Source of the DNA: Aphrocallistes beatrix
Lineage: Eukaryota > Porifera > Hexactinellida > Sceptrulophora > Aphrocallistidae
DNA length: 64,000 nucleotides
NCBI GenBank assembly: GCA_963281255.1
Contig: OY725502.1
Location: 3,286,001 to 3,350,000 of the forward strand
Direction: 5' to 3'
This document shows positions 22,135-32,566 of this stretch, in pieces. The notes under the pieces were generated by a model. That model saw nothing but the letters and a program-made list of their open reading frames with translations. It was not told the DNA's origin and made no database searches. Each line of letters begins with the position of its first letter. Position 1 is the first letter of the stretch. The position numbers and the translations under genes are program-made.

Positions 22135-22755
22135 CTCTTTAGAAAGAGCAAATATACGTATACTTTATTATCATTTAATTGGTTGAACCACATACTTTAT
22201 CACTTCACTGTTTCATTGTAAACCAGTGCCAATAGCATATTACCAACTCATAATAAGATATCTTAAAAAGTTTTATACATTTTCAGTTCCTTATTATCCA
22301 AGGATATAGTATTGACCAGTATTGACCGGTTTTGACCAGTTTTGACCGGTAAAAACCGGGTTTTTCCCACTGTCCGTCCAAAACCAGTTTTGGACAGGAC
22401 AAAACCCAACCCTGATCTTGAGTCACACTATCATACCATGCGGTTAAACAGCACCTTTTTTGGAATACAAACTCATTTTTTGTCAAAACTTTTGAAAATC
22501 CAGCAAATATCTTTCACAGTATAGCAATGTATTCTTATATACTACTGAATTTAGTTATTGCAAATATTAATGTATGTAAATACCATTTAGTTGCGTAATT
22601 GTTTAGTATTTGTTCATAAGATTCAGCAAGATAGCAAGATAATTGTCCAAACATGCCAAAGTGACATGAGCTTAATTTTCGTCAAGGGGACCCGTAAGAA
22701 CTCAAAACCACCAAAAACTTATGTACTTCTCAATTTCTCGGTTGACCCCCCGTGG
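22135..22755. other. Intergenic; short TTGACCGGT tandem repeat near 22313-22360
   Basis: Four to five copies of an 11-bp unit (TTGACCAGT/TTGACCGGT) are followed by GTAAAAACCGGGTTTTTCCC. No gene seen. Confidence 0.5.
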
Positions 22756-22763
22756 TCCTAGAC

Positions 22764-23004
22764 CAGTGGTTCTCAACCTTTCATGGTCCGTGGCCCCCCT
22801 ACCGAGACCCTCAGTACCCGTGGCCCCCTGCCCTTAAAAAACGTATAAAAAAACGTAGATTTCGTTTTAACGTATTTACGTTCTATTATTTTATTCGCCA
22901 CGCGAGACTAAATAGTTAATTTCAATTGGACAGTATGCTTGAGTCAATACTTAAACATAGCTCTCCGGTGAAGGCCTCGTGGCCCCCCTGGTTGAGAAAC
23001 GCTG
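22764..23004. mobile_element. hAT-like MITE
   Basis: Starts CAGTGGTTCTCAACC and ends GGTTGAGAAACGCTG, with perfect 8-bp duplication TCCTAGAC (22756-22763, 23005-23012). CGTGGCCCCCCT motifs lie inside both ends. The CAGTGGTTCTCAACC terminus is shared by widespread animal hAT elements. Confidence 0.85.
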
Positions 23005-23033
23005 TCCTAGACTATAAGGTATTTTCTAAATAA

Positions 23034-23225
23034 CAACCTTAACGTTGTATGCAGTCAGGGAGCAGGGGTTTATCTAGGTGCTCAACCGGCACTTATACGT
23101 CAGTGCCAGTCTGCTATCATCCGAGGAGCCAAGGTGCTTACAGTGTAATTCGATTTTGGTGCTGGGTTGCCATCACCCCTGGAATTACAAGATAAACCTC
23201 TGTTTGGGTGCCATATAACTTTTAT
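23034..23225. repeat. Small inverted repeat, GGTTTATCTAGGTGCTC family
   Basis: AGGGGTTTATCTAGGTGCTC near 23063 faces AGATAAACCTCTG near 23195. The first 37 bases also occur inside mannosidase copies 1 and 2 (near 16940-16980 and 20350-20385). Probably a short mobile element. From 23226 to 23548 nothing is seen. Confidence 0.45.
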
Positions 23226-23548
23226 CACCTTGAAAAAGGTTTCGGACTGGGAAAAAGAAATTTGAGGAGGCGTGATATAGAGTGGTGCTCGAAATTGTCT
23301 ATGGGGATTTTGTATTGGAAAATTGCAATGTCATTTGTGGGATGAGGAGAGGTGATATGCACTATCTATCAGAATGGAGGAAAGTCCCATACTAGATTCT
23401 GCCATATAACAAGTTTGACCGTGATTGATGCAGAATTGACTGATAAATTAAGCCCTAAGTCGTGCTCACATCTCGCTGCTAATTTCACACTCGTGAAAAA
23501 TATGTTATAATTAATTCTCGACAAATTGTACAATAGAAACAACGGAGC

Positions 23549-25089
23549 CTAACTACTGTGCTCTTCTAGTCTGACCATCTGCGTACTCAGCTCCCATAGC
23601 CTCTCAGCAGCCTGGTCGTCCATGGCCTCTGCCAACTTGAGTTTCTTCACTTTGCAATCTTCCAAGTACTCCCCACTCACCCCCTCCATCTCCGAACTCA
23701 CTGCACAGTAGATGGAGGTCTGGGAGCCTTCCATTGGAGTCTTACAGAAGAGATATATGATCGGGTACAGGATAACTCTCTAGAATAACATTCTCATAAC
23801 ACACGTACGTTATAATACAACTCATGGCCACTGTTGATTCCAAACTCACCCACCTGCATTTAGACGTTAGTGCCACAATATACAATATTTATTCCCATTA
23901 TTGCAATATCTTCTCTTAGGTATAAAACAAAGTTTAACAACTATTCAAATAGTATGTTTCAAGACCGTAGAAGTTTCAAGAGTGTAGCTAAATCAAGTAC
24001 CACTTATTAAAGCCAGTTTGATGATCACGTAGTCCCTCGACATGCTCTATCGAGCAAAATGAAAGGGAACCATTTTATAAAACGCGATAAAACGTGTTTT
24101 TATGAAATAGAACAGCAAGTTAATATTAGTGATTAAACAGTTTGGTCAAATTGTAACTGGGAAAGCTATGAATTATTGAAAATCTTAGCTTGGTAGTTCA
24201 TGTAAACACCCTTTAATGGGGTCGTAAAATATTATTATCCACATTCTCTGGAAAAAGATATTTGAGAGAGGTAGCTGAAATAAGTAAAAAAAACATGTCA
24301 ATGAGTTGGCTTACCAATATCCTGAAATTGCGCGGGATCTCAGTATTCACAGCTCCAGGATGGAGTGCATTTACAATAACGTCCGTTCCCTCCAAGCGTT
24401 TGGCGAGGGATTTTGTGAAGAGAATATTAGCCAGTTTGCTCTGGCAGTAAGCGAAGAAACTGTTATAAGGTCTGTGCTTCCAATTGAGGTCTTCAAAATC
24501 CATGTTTCTATACTTGTATCCCGCGGCAGAGACATTTACAATTCGGGCAGGTGAGGACTCTTTGATTCGCTCTGAGCAAGTTGGTCAGGAGGAAGTGACC
24601 CAAATGATTCACTCCGAACTGCATCTCGAAGCCATCTTGTGTCAGAGTGTATGGACACATAAAGATTCCTGCGTTGTTAATGAGAATGTCGATCCTTGGT
24701 TCTTCTTTAAGAATCAGAGCTACGAACTGGCGTATTGATGCGAATGAGGCAAGGTCGAGTTGTCGGAACACCACATTATCATTTCCGCTTTCTCGTTGAA
24801 TGTCAAGCACAGCTTTCTCCCCTTTCTCCACATTGCGACAAGCCAGAATGATTCGAGCATTCCTCTTGGCGAGGTCTATGGCTGTTGCTTTTCCAATTCC
24901 TGTGTTACTCCCCGTGATGATGACAGTTCTTCGAGTCAATGAGGCTTTAGAATAGCAGACACCTCCAGCAAGGAATCGCCGTATAAAGTAGAATCCGAGT
25001 ACAACCGCTAACAGCACAACCATGACGTTGCAAGGGAATGAAGTGACAGTAGTGAGAGCACTCAGTGCATACTCTTGCATCGACTTCAT
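23549..25089 (-). CDS. Retinol-dehydrogenase-like short-chain dehydrogenase, two exons
   Basis: NAD(P)-dependent oxidoreductase of the SDR family, nearest to RDH11-14 (retinal/retinol and lipid aldehyde reduction on ER or mitochondrial membranes). Exon 1 (24315-25089) has an N-terminal membrane segment (VMVVLLAVVLGFYFIRRF), the cofactor motif TGSNTGIG, NNAG, and the catalytic YCQSK. It ends at a GTAAGC donor. Exon 2 (23549-23779) follows a CTAG acceptor in phase 0 with YLFCKTPMEGSQTSIYCAV, GVSGEYLEDCK and AAERLWELS, the usual RDH end. Joined length would be about 335 aa, normal for the family. At about 24571-24578 the frame slips: TNLL should continue SERIKESSPARIVNVS, and 2 bp of a CTCT run appear missing. 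This is a pseudogenising change or a sequence error. Confidence 0.8.
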
Positions 25090-25329
25090 TACGACGTGAA
25101 TAGGCTGAATAGGAATCTAACTAAGGAAACGAGATATGAATATGTACTCGTATCACACGATTGTACTGACAGGAGAAAATAGTCACACTTTGAGAGTGCC
25201 ATCAGCCCACAAAGACTCCTGACCCTAGTGCTACAAGCAAGGCCTCAGAGAGCTCCGAGCCACTGCTAGAATTTAGACTACAATTCCAATGAAAACATGA
25301 GAAGAAGTGATAAATATTATACGATGATA
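25090..25329. other. Upstream of the dehydrogenase, no feature seen
   Basis: Would hold the dehydrogenase promoter and 5' end. No TATA-like motif or repeat stands out. Confidence 0.4.
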
Positions 25330-25802
25330 CACTAACCGGACAAAAGTATTTGTATACTACATTATTTCCCATATAAATAGTGCTTAATGGATCTTTTCAT
25401 GGAGGTAGATGTATTCAAACTTAAGAGATACTAAGAGTCTGATTTAAGATTCGAAATCTACACATTCAAATTAGTAATATTTGAAGATTTCAAATAAATT
25501 GCTCAACCCAATAAGTAAAATTGGCAACCTGTGGCACAAGAGGTAATTAATTCCCATCATGTATAGTAATAAATAGCGACATATGTGGCACAAGGTGGCA
25601 GTGATTGATAATTTCAAAACCTTTTTTGGAATTTATAATTGATTTGAAATATTTTACAATATAATTCGAATGCGCACATTCTGAATCTGAAATCCGATTA
25701 GTTGTATCACTTACCGTTTAGGAGTTTTGATTTTCATGAATAAACCCATTTTAGTACTAAATGAACTAATGGAGTGTACAAATAACTTTTGTCCGGGTAG
25801 TG
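25330..25802. mobile_element. Tc1/mariner-type MITE, CACTAACCGGACAAAAGT ends
   Basis: Ends CACTAACCGGACAAAAGTA and ACTTTTGTCCGGGTAGTG are inverted and TA-flanked, and pairing continues into CATATAAATAGTG. Family members lie at 25898-26855, 38584-39032 and 48907-49384. No transposase. Confidence 0.75.
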
Positions 25803-25897
25803 TATAAGTGATAAATAATATTCGGAATTTTCATCCATGACTGAATATAAATATTAATTGAGTTTTAATAGTAAGGATATATAGATATATACACACA

Positions 25898-26855
25898 CAC
25901 TCCCTGGACAAAACAATATTTTCCACCCAAATAGTTATAATACTAATCAATTTATGAAGTCTTAACATCTATTTAGTAACAGATATGCTAAATCTGGCTT
26001 TAAATTCGTTTCCTTTACATTTACAGTCAGCGGGAGAGAACGATTACTCACTTTACAAGCTGTCAATTTAAATTACTCTCTTTCAAGATTTAATATTTTC
26101 GGCATTTGCTACCCCACGGCGCATATCACGAGTTATCACCATTGTATATGATGGCATTAGTGGTACGGGGTGGCACAGTTTCATACCTACCAACTCCTCT
26201 GGAAAATTTCCCTGGATTTGGGAGTGAAATCCCTGGATTTCAATGGTAAATCCCTGGATGTTATCATATTTTTAATTTTAATAACTAAATTAGCATGAAT
26301 CAATAGACAGGTTAAATTTCGAATTTCGCGATTCAGGGAAATCCCTGGATATCTAGGGAATTTCCTGGATTTTAAATAAAGGCCGAATATATGTAATTAA
26401 AAATTTCGAAAAGAACAAGTAACTATTTATAGAAAGGTACATCGTATACAATGTTATCTTATGCGTTCGAAATTCGTGAGTCCAGGAAATTTTCCAGGAT
26501 CCCTGAATACTTGCTAAAGAATGAGGAACATAAAATTAAAATAAATTTCATAAACTATATTCCATTAATGGAAATTATTATAGGCTAGTTGAAAGCTCAA
26601 AATCCCTGGATCCCTGGATCATAAGTCATTTCCCTGGATAATCCACGGATCCCTGGAGGGTTGGTAAGTATGCAGTTTGAAAATATTTAACCATGTGGGA
26701 GATTAATCGAGTGGAAAGATTATAAAATGAGAAATTCGAATTTGAAGTTAAATTAAGCTTACAAATTAAATGCCCTTGACTTGCTAAATAACTTAGTATT
26801 ATAACTATTTGTATGGAAAGTTTTGGGGTATACGAATACTTTTATACAGGGAGTG
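25898..26855. mobile_element. Tc1/mariner-type MITE split by a nested element
   Basis: Left end CACTCCCTGGACAAAAC after an ACAC repeat; right end ACTTTTATACAGGGAGTG followed by TA. Inner matching arms include ATAGTTATAATACTAA and TTAGTATTATAACTATTTG. The 491-bp element at 26182-26672 is inserted in the middle. Confidence 0.75.
26182..26672. mobile_element. MITE with 6-bp target duplication, CATACCTACCAAC ends
   Basis: Left end CATACCTACCAACTCCTCTGG, right end mirrored as GGAGGGTTGGTAAGTATG. CAGTTT flanks both sides (26176-26181, 26673-26678). The arms are rich in TCCCTGGAT repeats. The ends and duplication length match the element at 29789-30003. Confidence 0.7.
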
Positions 26856-27008
26856 TATACATATATAAACATTAATCGAGTTTTTATAGTAAGGATATAT
26901 TTAATCTCAAAATTACATCAAATTAAAAAGTCAATATTTTGCTCAAATCTAAAAAAAATTTATATATAAAATATATGACAAATAACTAGTAAACTTGTTT
27001 ATTTTAGG
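26856..27008. repeat. AT-rich spacer with a solo family P end
   Basis: ACATTAATCGAGTTTTTATAG followed by TAAGGATATA at 26869-26899 is a lone right terminal repeat of family P. The rest is AT-rich and noncoding. Confidence 0.55.
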
Positions 27009-27600
27009 TTAGTATGAATTGAAATTCCTTGCAAAATGTGGAGATTTGTGGTAGGCTGTGATGATAGGTTTGATCTTCTTGTTAACATGAACAAGTCCAC
27101 GTTTCTGCATCAGATAACTCCCTACAACTAAACTAGTCATATAGAGATAGTTTAAGATGAAGACGAGGGAATATATTATAAGACTTGTATGATAGAGAAT
27201 ATTGTGCATCGAATCTATTATTCTCCCTAGAATTTTCGCATGATGATTCTCTATGAATAAACGTGACAAAGGTATTATTGGAAAAATTATAAGAGGAAAC
27301 ACAAGGGCGAAGAAAGCAATAGTAACGAGAATGCTAGCGACTTTAAAATGGATGCAAATGGCTTGCTCATTAAGAAAAGTCTGGCCTCTTTCTCTCTACT
27401 CTTCAGATGTAGGTAAAATCTCCGTGAGTAGATAATGTAGGTGAGAATGTCAACGAAGTATGCCAGTGCCCTCAGAATAGATTGGAGTACTAAAATCTCG
27501 TTAACATATGTAATATGAAGTGTCAAAATAAATAATGCAAAAAATACTACAATTCTCACAATGATGTAGACGCTCCATCTCATTATTGTGTACCTGTAAG
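27009..27600 (-). pseudogene. Multi-membrane-segment protein, unrecognised, frame broken once
   Basis: Minus-strand frames 27287-27600 and 27009-27360 join into one hydrophobic protein fragment with four likely membrane segments: WSVYIIVRIVVFFALFILTL, ILRALAYFVDILTYIIYS, VASILVTIAFFALVFPLIIF and NILYHTSLIIYSLVFILNYL. Charged loops (HLKSREKEARLF) lie between them. It starts somewhere in or beyond the gap at 27616. The two frames overlap near 27300-27360 with a shift between them. The layout recalls chemoreceptor-like (gustatory-type) membrane proteins, but no signature was recognised. It overlaps nothing else on this strand. Confidence 0.4.
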
Positions 27601-27615
27601 GGCAATGGAAGTAGG

Positions 27616-27815
27616 NNNNNNNNNNNNNNNNNNNNNNNNNNNNNNNNNNNNNNNNNNNNNNNNNNNNNNNNNNNNNNNNNNNNNNNNNNNNNNNNNNNNN
27701 NNNNNNNNNNNNNNNNNNNNNNNNNNNNNNNNNNNNNNNNNNNNNNNNNNNNNNNNNNNNNNNNNNNNNNNNNNNNNNNNNNNNNNNNNNNNNNNNNNNN
27801 NNNNNNNNNNNNNNN
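27616..27815. other. Assembly gap (200 N)
   Basis: Fixed-length N run between the membrane-protein fragment and the chitobiase-like exon. Confidence 0.99.
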
Positions 27816-28128
27816 TCCATACCAAAGCGACATGAACTCAGTTTACCATAAATACATAAAAAATGAATCTTACTATACGGTAGAGAAAGGATGGGACGAC
27901 GTAACCTTAACTCCATTCCTCAGAATCAAAACGAAAAATTCTACAAAAGAAGAAATCCAACAATTCTGGTATGACGATGGTTACAGTTTGAAGAAGAAAT
28001 CTAGCATCTACAAAACTTTCGACATTCGAGGAGTAGGAGCATTCCAAGTTGATGCCACTAGCTATACAACGCCAGAGCTGCAAGGATTTACTCAACAGTT
28101 GTGGGACTTCTTCACATTGTTTGATTAG
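27816..28128 (+). CDS. Di-N-acetylchitobiase-like GH18 enzyme, C-terminal exon (partial)
   Basis: The open frame leaves the gap at PYQSDMNSVYHKYIKN and ends with a TAG at 28126-28128 (about 103 aa seen). GWDDVTLTPFLRIK, QFWYDDGYSLKKKSSIYK, FDIRGVGAFQVDATSY and QLWDFFTLF align by eye, in order, with the end of lysosomal di-N-acetylchitobiase, which splits the GlcNAc-GlcNAc core of N-glycans (compare QVWYDN, LRGIGMWNAN in the vertebrate enzyme). The catalytic Asp/Glu motif of GH18 would lie upstream and is not in view. The only plus-strand host gene in the window; earlier exons were not found before the gap. Confidence 0.6.
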
Positions 28129-28902
28129 TTTGGCATGTCGCTAGGACACCCCACGCATGCCAACCACTATACGTTATATGCTATTATTTGGACCTTTAGA
28201 TTTTCTTTAGTTTTTAATATCCTCGCGATATTTTGTTGTACTATTTAATCGATCTTCAGGAGCTTAGACTACCATTATTTGTTTCTCTAACAGATATTGA
28301 TCTATTTTAAATATACTAATACTGGTCGAATTTCGGGACCGAGTCACTATAGCAGAAATTTGGAAACGTGCAGGACTTTTGGAAGAAATCCCTCGTACTA
28401 TTTTTGCATTACATGGTTCGAAGCTAAGTTGACTAATTCATTAAAAGATGGCAAAGAATTATGAATTATTCGAATAATTCATCCATATAATTCAGTATAT
28501 TTTCTTGTAAAAAACTCAATTTTGAATAATTCTTATCAGGCTTGATGAATTATGAATTATTCGAATCATTCATTAATTCGCGAATTAGTCAACTTCGAAG
28601 TATATCGTTACAATCCATATTCGATCATCCGCAATAGGATCGGATGTCTAAGTGCATTTGATGCTAGGATTAGCAGTCCGATATGGTACATCACTTATAT
28701 GAAGACTTCAGGGTTTGTATAATCGAGGGTGGACATTATTTAAATGTTTTAACGATATGGATGTTATAAACTGGTTGGGAATTTCTAACACTATTAATCA
28801 ACAATTGCAACTAATACTGAAACGTAAATACTTAACTAAAAAAATTAACTAATCATATCGATCTCGCTATGGATGTGTAAGTTTGATAGTATCCAGTAAT
28901 TC
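28129..28902. other. Spacer with an inverted-repeat element (28426-28595) and zinc-finger 3' flank
   Basis: AAGTTGACTAATTCATTAA near 28426 faces TTAATTCGCGAATTAGTCAACTT ending at 28595, with GAATTATGAATTATTCGAAT repeated inside: a small MITE. From 28725 the tail-B type downstream block (GGTGGACATTATTTAAATG, GATGTTATAAACTGGTTGG) begins and leads to zinc-finger gene 5. Confidence 0.55.
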
Positions 28903-29595
28903 TCAAACTTTTGAATGCTTACAGAACAGCTGTACACTTTCATCAGCTGAACAGTTATATAACTTCACTCCAGAATGCTTACAACGACGATGTAGTGATA
29001 GACTTGAAGATTGAGTATATGACTTTGAGCAGGCAAGACATTTATACGGTCTCTCTCCAGTATGTGTACGATTATGTTTTGTTAATTCAGAAGGATAACA
29101 AAAATACTTTGAACAGGTAAGACATCTATACGGCGTCTCTACAGTGTGTTTATGAGTATGCACTGTTAAATCTGAAGCAAGAGAAAAGGATCTTGAACAG
29201 GTTCCGCATTTATATGTCTTCTCTCGAGCATGCATACGATAATGTCGTGCCAAGTGTGTAGCTTGAGTAAATGAATTCGAACAGACATGGCATTTATACG
29301 GCCTCTCTCCTGTATGTGTACGATAATGTCTCGATAGATTTGAAGTAGCAGAAAACGATCTTGAACAGATCTCGCATTTATACGGCTTCTCTCCAGTATG
29401 GATCATCAGGTGTCTTTTTAAATAGAAATATGAGATTGATTTTAAACAAACAGGACATTCAATGAGTTTAGCTTTTCTTGCATTCGGAAAAGTGTCCACT
29501 GCACTAAAATAATCTAATTCCTCTTGAGCTGTTTCATAGTTTGAATCGGAATCAGTTGTTAATTCAGCTTCTAATTGCCTATGTTCCTCAGTCAT
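28903..29595 (-). CDS. C2H2 zinc-finger protein 5 (tail A), six fingers, intact
   Basis: The family start MTEEHRQLEAELTTDSDSN is at 29595; an in-frame ATG 33 bases upstream (MLAYVAKGEQL) lacks family support. The protein is 230 aa. The acidic region is slightly changed (YETAQEELDYFS). The short finger CPVCLKSI...HLMIH is followed by five ordinary fingers with unusual helices (ATSNLSR, QATHLAR, LASDLTV, YPSELTK) and the tail CLACSKSYTQSSSLSLHRRCKH. The end, SADESVQLFCKHSKV, is longer than in gene 8. Two linkers are changed (AREKTYKC, TVETPYRC). The most diverged intact member in finger sequence, so a good candidate for a different target. Probable nuclear DNA-binding protein. Confidence 0.88.
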   Translation of the reverse strand: MTEEHRQLEAELTTDSDSNYETAQEELDYFSAVDTFPNARKAKLIECPVCLKSISYFYLKRHLMIHTGEKPYKCEICSRSFSATSNLSRHYRTHTGERPYKCHVCSNSFTQATHLARHYRMHAREKTYKCGTCSRSFSLASDLTVHTHKHTVETPYRCLTCSKYFCYPSELTKHNRTHTGERPYKCLACSKSYTQSSSLSLHRRCKHSGVKLYNCSADESVQLFCKHSKV

Positions 29596-29788
29596 TAACT
29601 GTTCACCTTTCGCAACGTAAGCTAACAATAAAGGATAACTGAAGTATTGAAATAATTCTAAGAAGATGATTTAATTATTATAATTATTTTTAAGATAATG
29701 TAAGGAGTTAATTGGACACATACGGACTCTCTAATCTTGTAAGATTATACGTTTCTATCACTTCATTTAATTCTGATCTTACCAAACA

Positions 29789-30003
29789 CATGCATGCCAA
29801 CCGTCCTGTTTTTGGTGGGACGTCCAGCTTTTTTCATCTTCTTTTGAGCTAATTTTCACGAGTGTCCCGCTTTTACATGAAATTTCCTCATTATGTTCCG
29901 TTTGTATTATTCAATGTATAATCCTTTTCTATTGCGTCCCGCCATTTCCCGCGAATTTAAACGCTGCGTCCCGCTTTTATCATGGATCAAGTTGGCATGT
30001 ATG
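29789..30003. mobile_element. MITE with 6-bp target duplication, CATGCATGCCAAC ends
   Basis: CATGCATGCCAACCGTCCTG at the left, CAAGTTGGCATGTATG at the right; CAAACA on both sides (29783-29788, 30004-30009). GTCCCGC motifs recur inside. Same end plan and same duplication length as 26182-26672. Confidence 0.7.
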
Positions 30004-30047
30004 CAAACATCGTTTTCCAAATATAAATTTATCTACATTATTAAAAC

Positions 30048-30445
30048 AGAATTTAAGTTTGTTTGTTTGTTCAAAATGAATCGAGAATCCATACGTCGTA
30101 GAAAGTTAAATTTGTACATAGTTAAGATAATTTTGCACTCCAAGTGACAACGATCAATTGGATTTTGGAGCAAAAATATGGGATGACGTCGCAAAGAAAT
30201 TTATGTAATAAATTCTCTATTTTAATCATTTCACTACGAAATTCTCTCAGCAAAGAGAGTTATTTATAATCAAAAACTTAGCCAAATTGGACTTATCCGT
30301 AAAGTCGCGCACTAATACAATGTTTGTCGTTGTCCCTTTTGCACATGGTTAGAAATATATCACTACAATCTATTTCTATCATCCGCAATAAGATCTGATG
30401 TCTGTGCATCTGATACCAAGATTAGCAGTCCGATGTGGTACATCA
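30048..30445. repeat. Family R scrap and zinc-finger 5'-flank module
   Basis: 30048-30120 holds AAGTTTGTTTGTTTGTTC and CGTAGAAAGTTAAATTTG, a worn family R piece. 30178-30330 is the 5' module (GATGACGTCGCAAAG, TAATAAATTC, GTTATTTATAATCA, GTAAAGTCGCGCAC), about 580 bases upstream of zinc-finger gene 5. Confidence 0.5.
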
Positions 30446-30891
30446 TCCTTACTATTAAAACTCGATTAATGTTTATATATATATATATATATATACACGA
30501 GCGCTTCGCTTGCTTGCGCTGCGCGGCTGGCGCAACACAAGCAAGCGAATCAAATTTGTCAATTTTTAAAATTTTGATGCGTAATGATGACGTCATAACA
30601 GAGCGATGAGTCATTTTTTATGATAGTTATATCATATGTGAGCTATATTAATATACACATTCCATTAAAATTTCAGCCTTCTATCACCTAAAATGGCTGA
30701 GTTATAGTCGAAAAACTAAACAGAAATTTCGAATTATAAAAAGGTGACAATAACGTCATAATTCCATGATGAGTCAACATTTTCGTCTGATCTCAAAACT
30801 TGGTGGAGCCATAGCTAAAAGACTCCCACATGCCAAAAATCAGCTTTCTGAGTCCGGTAGTTTCTTCAATCAATTCATTACATACGTTACT
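30446..30891. mobile_element. Palindromic family P, shortened copy
   Basis: Left end TCCTTACTATTAAAACTCG; GC core at 30495-30530; GATGACGTCATAACAGAG near 30586; body to CTTCAATCAATTCATTAC, where a GGATCG-rich repeat takes over before the right end. Confidence 0.75.
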
Positions 30892-31325
30892 TTTTTTGAG
30901 GATCGAGATCGGATCGACGATCCTTTTTAAAAGTAGGCTCGGGATCGGGATCGGATCGAAACTTTTACTGAATTCGATCCGATCCTTTTTCTTTTTAATC
31001 CCCAAGTTGGAGGTGAAAGTGTTGAAATTTATGATGATTAAATATATTTTTTAATGTGTTTTATGGTTTGAATACTAACTTAAGCACTAAGTACGCCCCA
31101 GGCTGCCGCAGACGGACGGACATTGCACGCCGTCCATGCCATAAGGTATCTCCTTCCAGGAGCTGTACTAAAAATGATAGTCCTCTGACTATTATTGAAA
31201 GGATCTTTTTGTGGATCGTGATCGGATCGAAGATACTTTTATAAAATTAGGATCTGGATCGGATCGAAGGTCCTTTTATAAGTTAGGATCGGGATTTGGA
31301 TCTAGATCCTTTTTTTGAGGATCGA
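30892..31325. repeat. GGATCGGGATCGGATCG repeat block with a stray 3' module
   Basis: Degenerate ATCGGGATCGGATCGAA motifs recur at 30900-30990, 31198-31280 and 31290-31325. Between them, 31105-31177 carries GCCGTCCATGCCATAAGG and CAGGAGCTGTACTAAAAATG, the zinc-finger 3' module, with no adjacent zinc-finger gene. Confidence 0.55.
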
Positions 31326-31815
31326 CTAATGCCCTAGGTGTCATTGATAAGCAACTTGTTGGTGAGGAGTCAGGAACGGATCGCAGAGATGCAAGATTGG
31401 ATGGCGGAGAAGGCAGAATCTTCAGAAGAGATGGAACCGGGTTTAAAAGAGAGATAAACCGGAGTATCGTCGGCATAGCAGTGCATGTCGGGGAGGTGGG
31501 ACCTAAAAAGGTCGAAAAGAGGACTGGTATAGAGGCTAAAGAGAAGCGGACCAAGACAAGAACCCTGAGGACTCCGTGTTTAACCGGGATATTGGAAGAA
31601 TTAGAACCCTTTATCGAGACGAATTGAGTCCTATCAGAGAGGTAAGATTCAAACCAAGACAGAGAAGAGTCACAAATGCCGAAATGAGACTGGAGACGGT
31701 TGAGTAAGAAGGTATGGTCGACGGTGTCGAAGGCTAAACTATGATCAAGAAGAACCAGAAGAAATAGGTGCAGGAGATTCATGTTGAGGAGGATGTCGTT
31801 TGTGACCTTACGATC
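31276..31815 (-). mobile_element. LINE (non-LTR) reverse-transcriptase fragment
   Basis: Minus-strand frames give KVTNDILLNM, LVLLDHSLAFDTVDHTFLL, GICDSSLSWFESYLSDRTQF, then in a second frame GSCLGPLLFSLYTSPLF and YADDTPVYLSFKPGS, the palm of a CR1/L2/Jockey-type reverse transcriptase with the catalytic YADD. One frame change lies between HGVLR and GSCLGP. Only about 180 residues of the palm remain; the endonuclease and 3' end are absent. Confidence 0.8.
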
Positions 31816-32566
31816 AACCCAAAAACTAAAACAGAAATTGAAATCAGGACATGACTCTTTGGAAAACCTTCGTATTATGTTGATTCCAGCATACTAATCA
31901 TGATGCGACAGAAAAATCAGAAATTCGTAAATCAACACCTAATTTGATATTTTAAAGTTTGATATCTTTCGAATGATAAGAGATAGGATAAAAATGATAA
32001 AATAATATTCATTAAGTAATTGAATACCCCTTGCATCTTAAATAATTTAAAATGGGTCTATATAGCCTTGGAAAACAGTTTATTTAAACTACGAGGATGG
32101 ACATTATTTAAATGTTTTAATGATATGGATGTTATAAACTGGTTGTGAATTTCCAACATTATTAATCAACAATTGTAACTGATACTGAAACATAAATTTC
32201 TTAAATTAGAACAAATCTACTCGACCTCCCTGTTGAAGCTGTATGATTTGAATTGTAGCTACATAATAAAACTTTAAATACTCACGAGAGTACTTTAAGA
32301 TGTACCAACCTAGTGAACGATTCAGAATGAATAGTACACGCATACTGATTCCTTACTGCGTGAGTACGATGGTGTAGTTTAACCCATCAATGTACTATGG
32401 ATTTTGCTAACTCATTTCCGATTAAGTCATTTTGGGCGGGGAAACCTTAGAAATACGGGCTCCAAACTATAAATAGAATGGACCCTGTGTCATTGGCGGG
32501 ATAATTATTAAATAATTAATTAATTAAGACATGATATAATATGATTTTGATTAGGTAGAAGAAGAG
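31816..32566. other. 3' flank of zinc-finger gene 6
   Basis: From 32093 the shared downstream block appears (GGACATTATTTAAATG, GATGTTATAAACTGG, TATTAATCAACAATTG), then the worn finger remnant (near 32340-32380). Before that nothing is recognised except a stretch (31930-32080) also present at 50040-50200. Confidence 0.5.
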
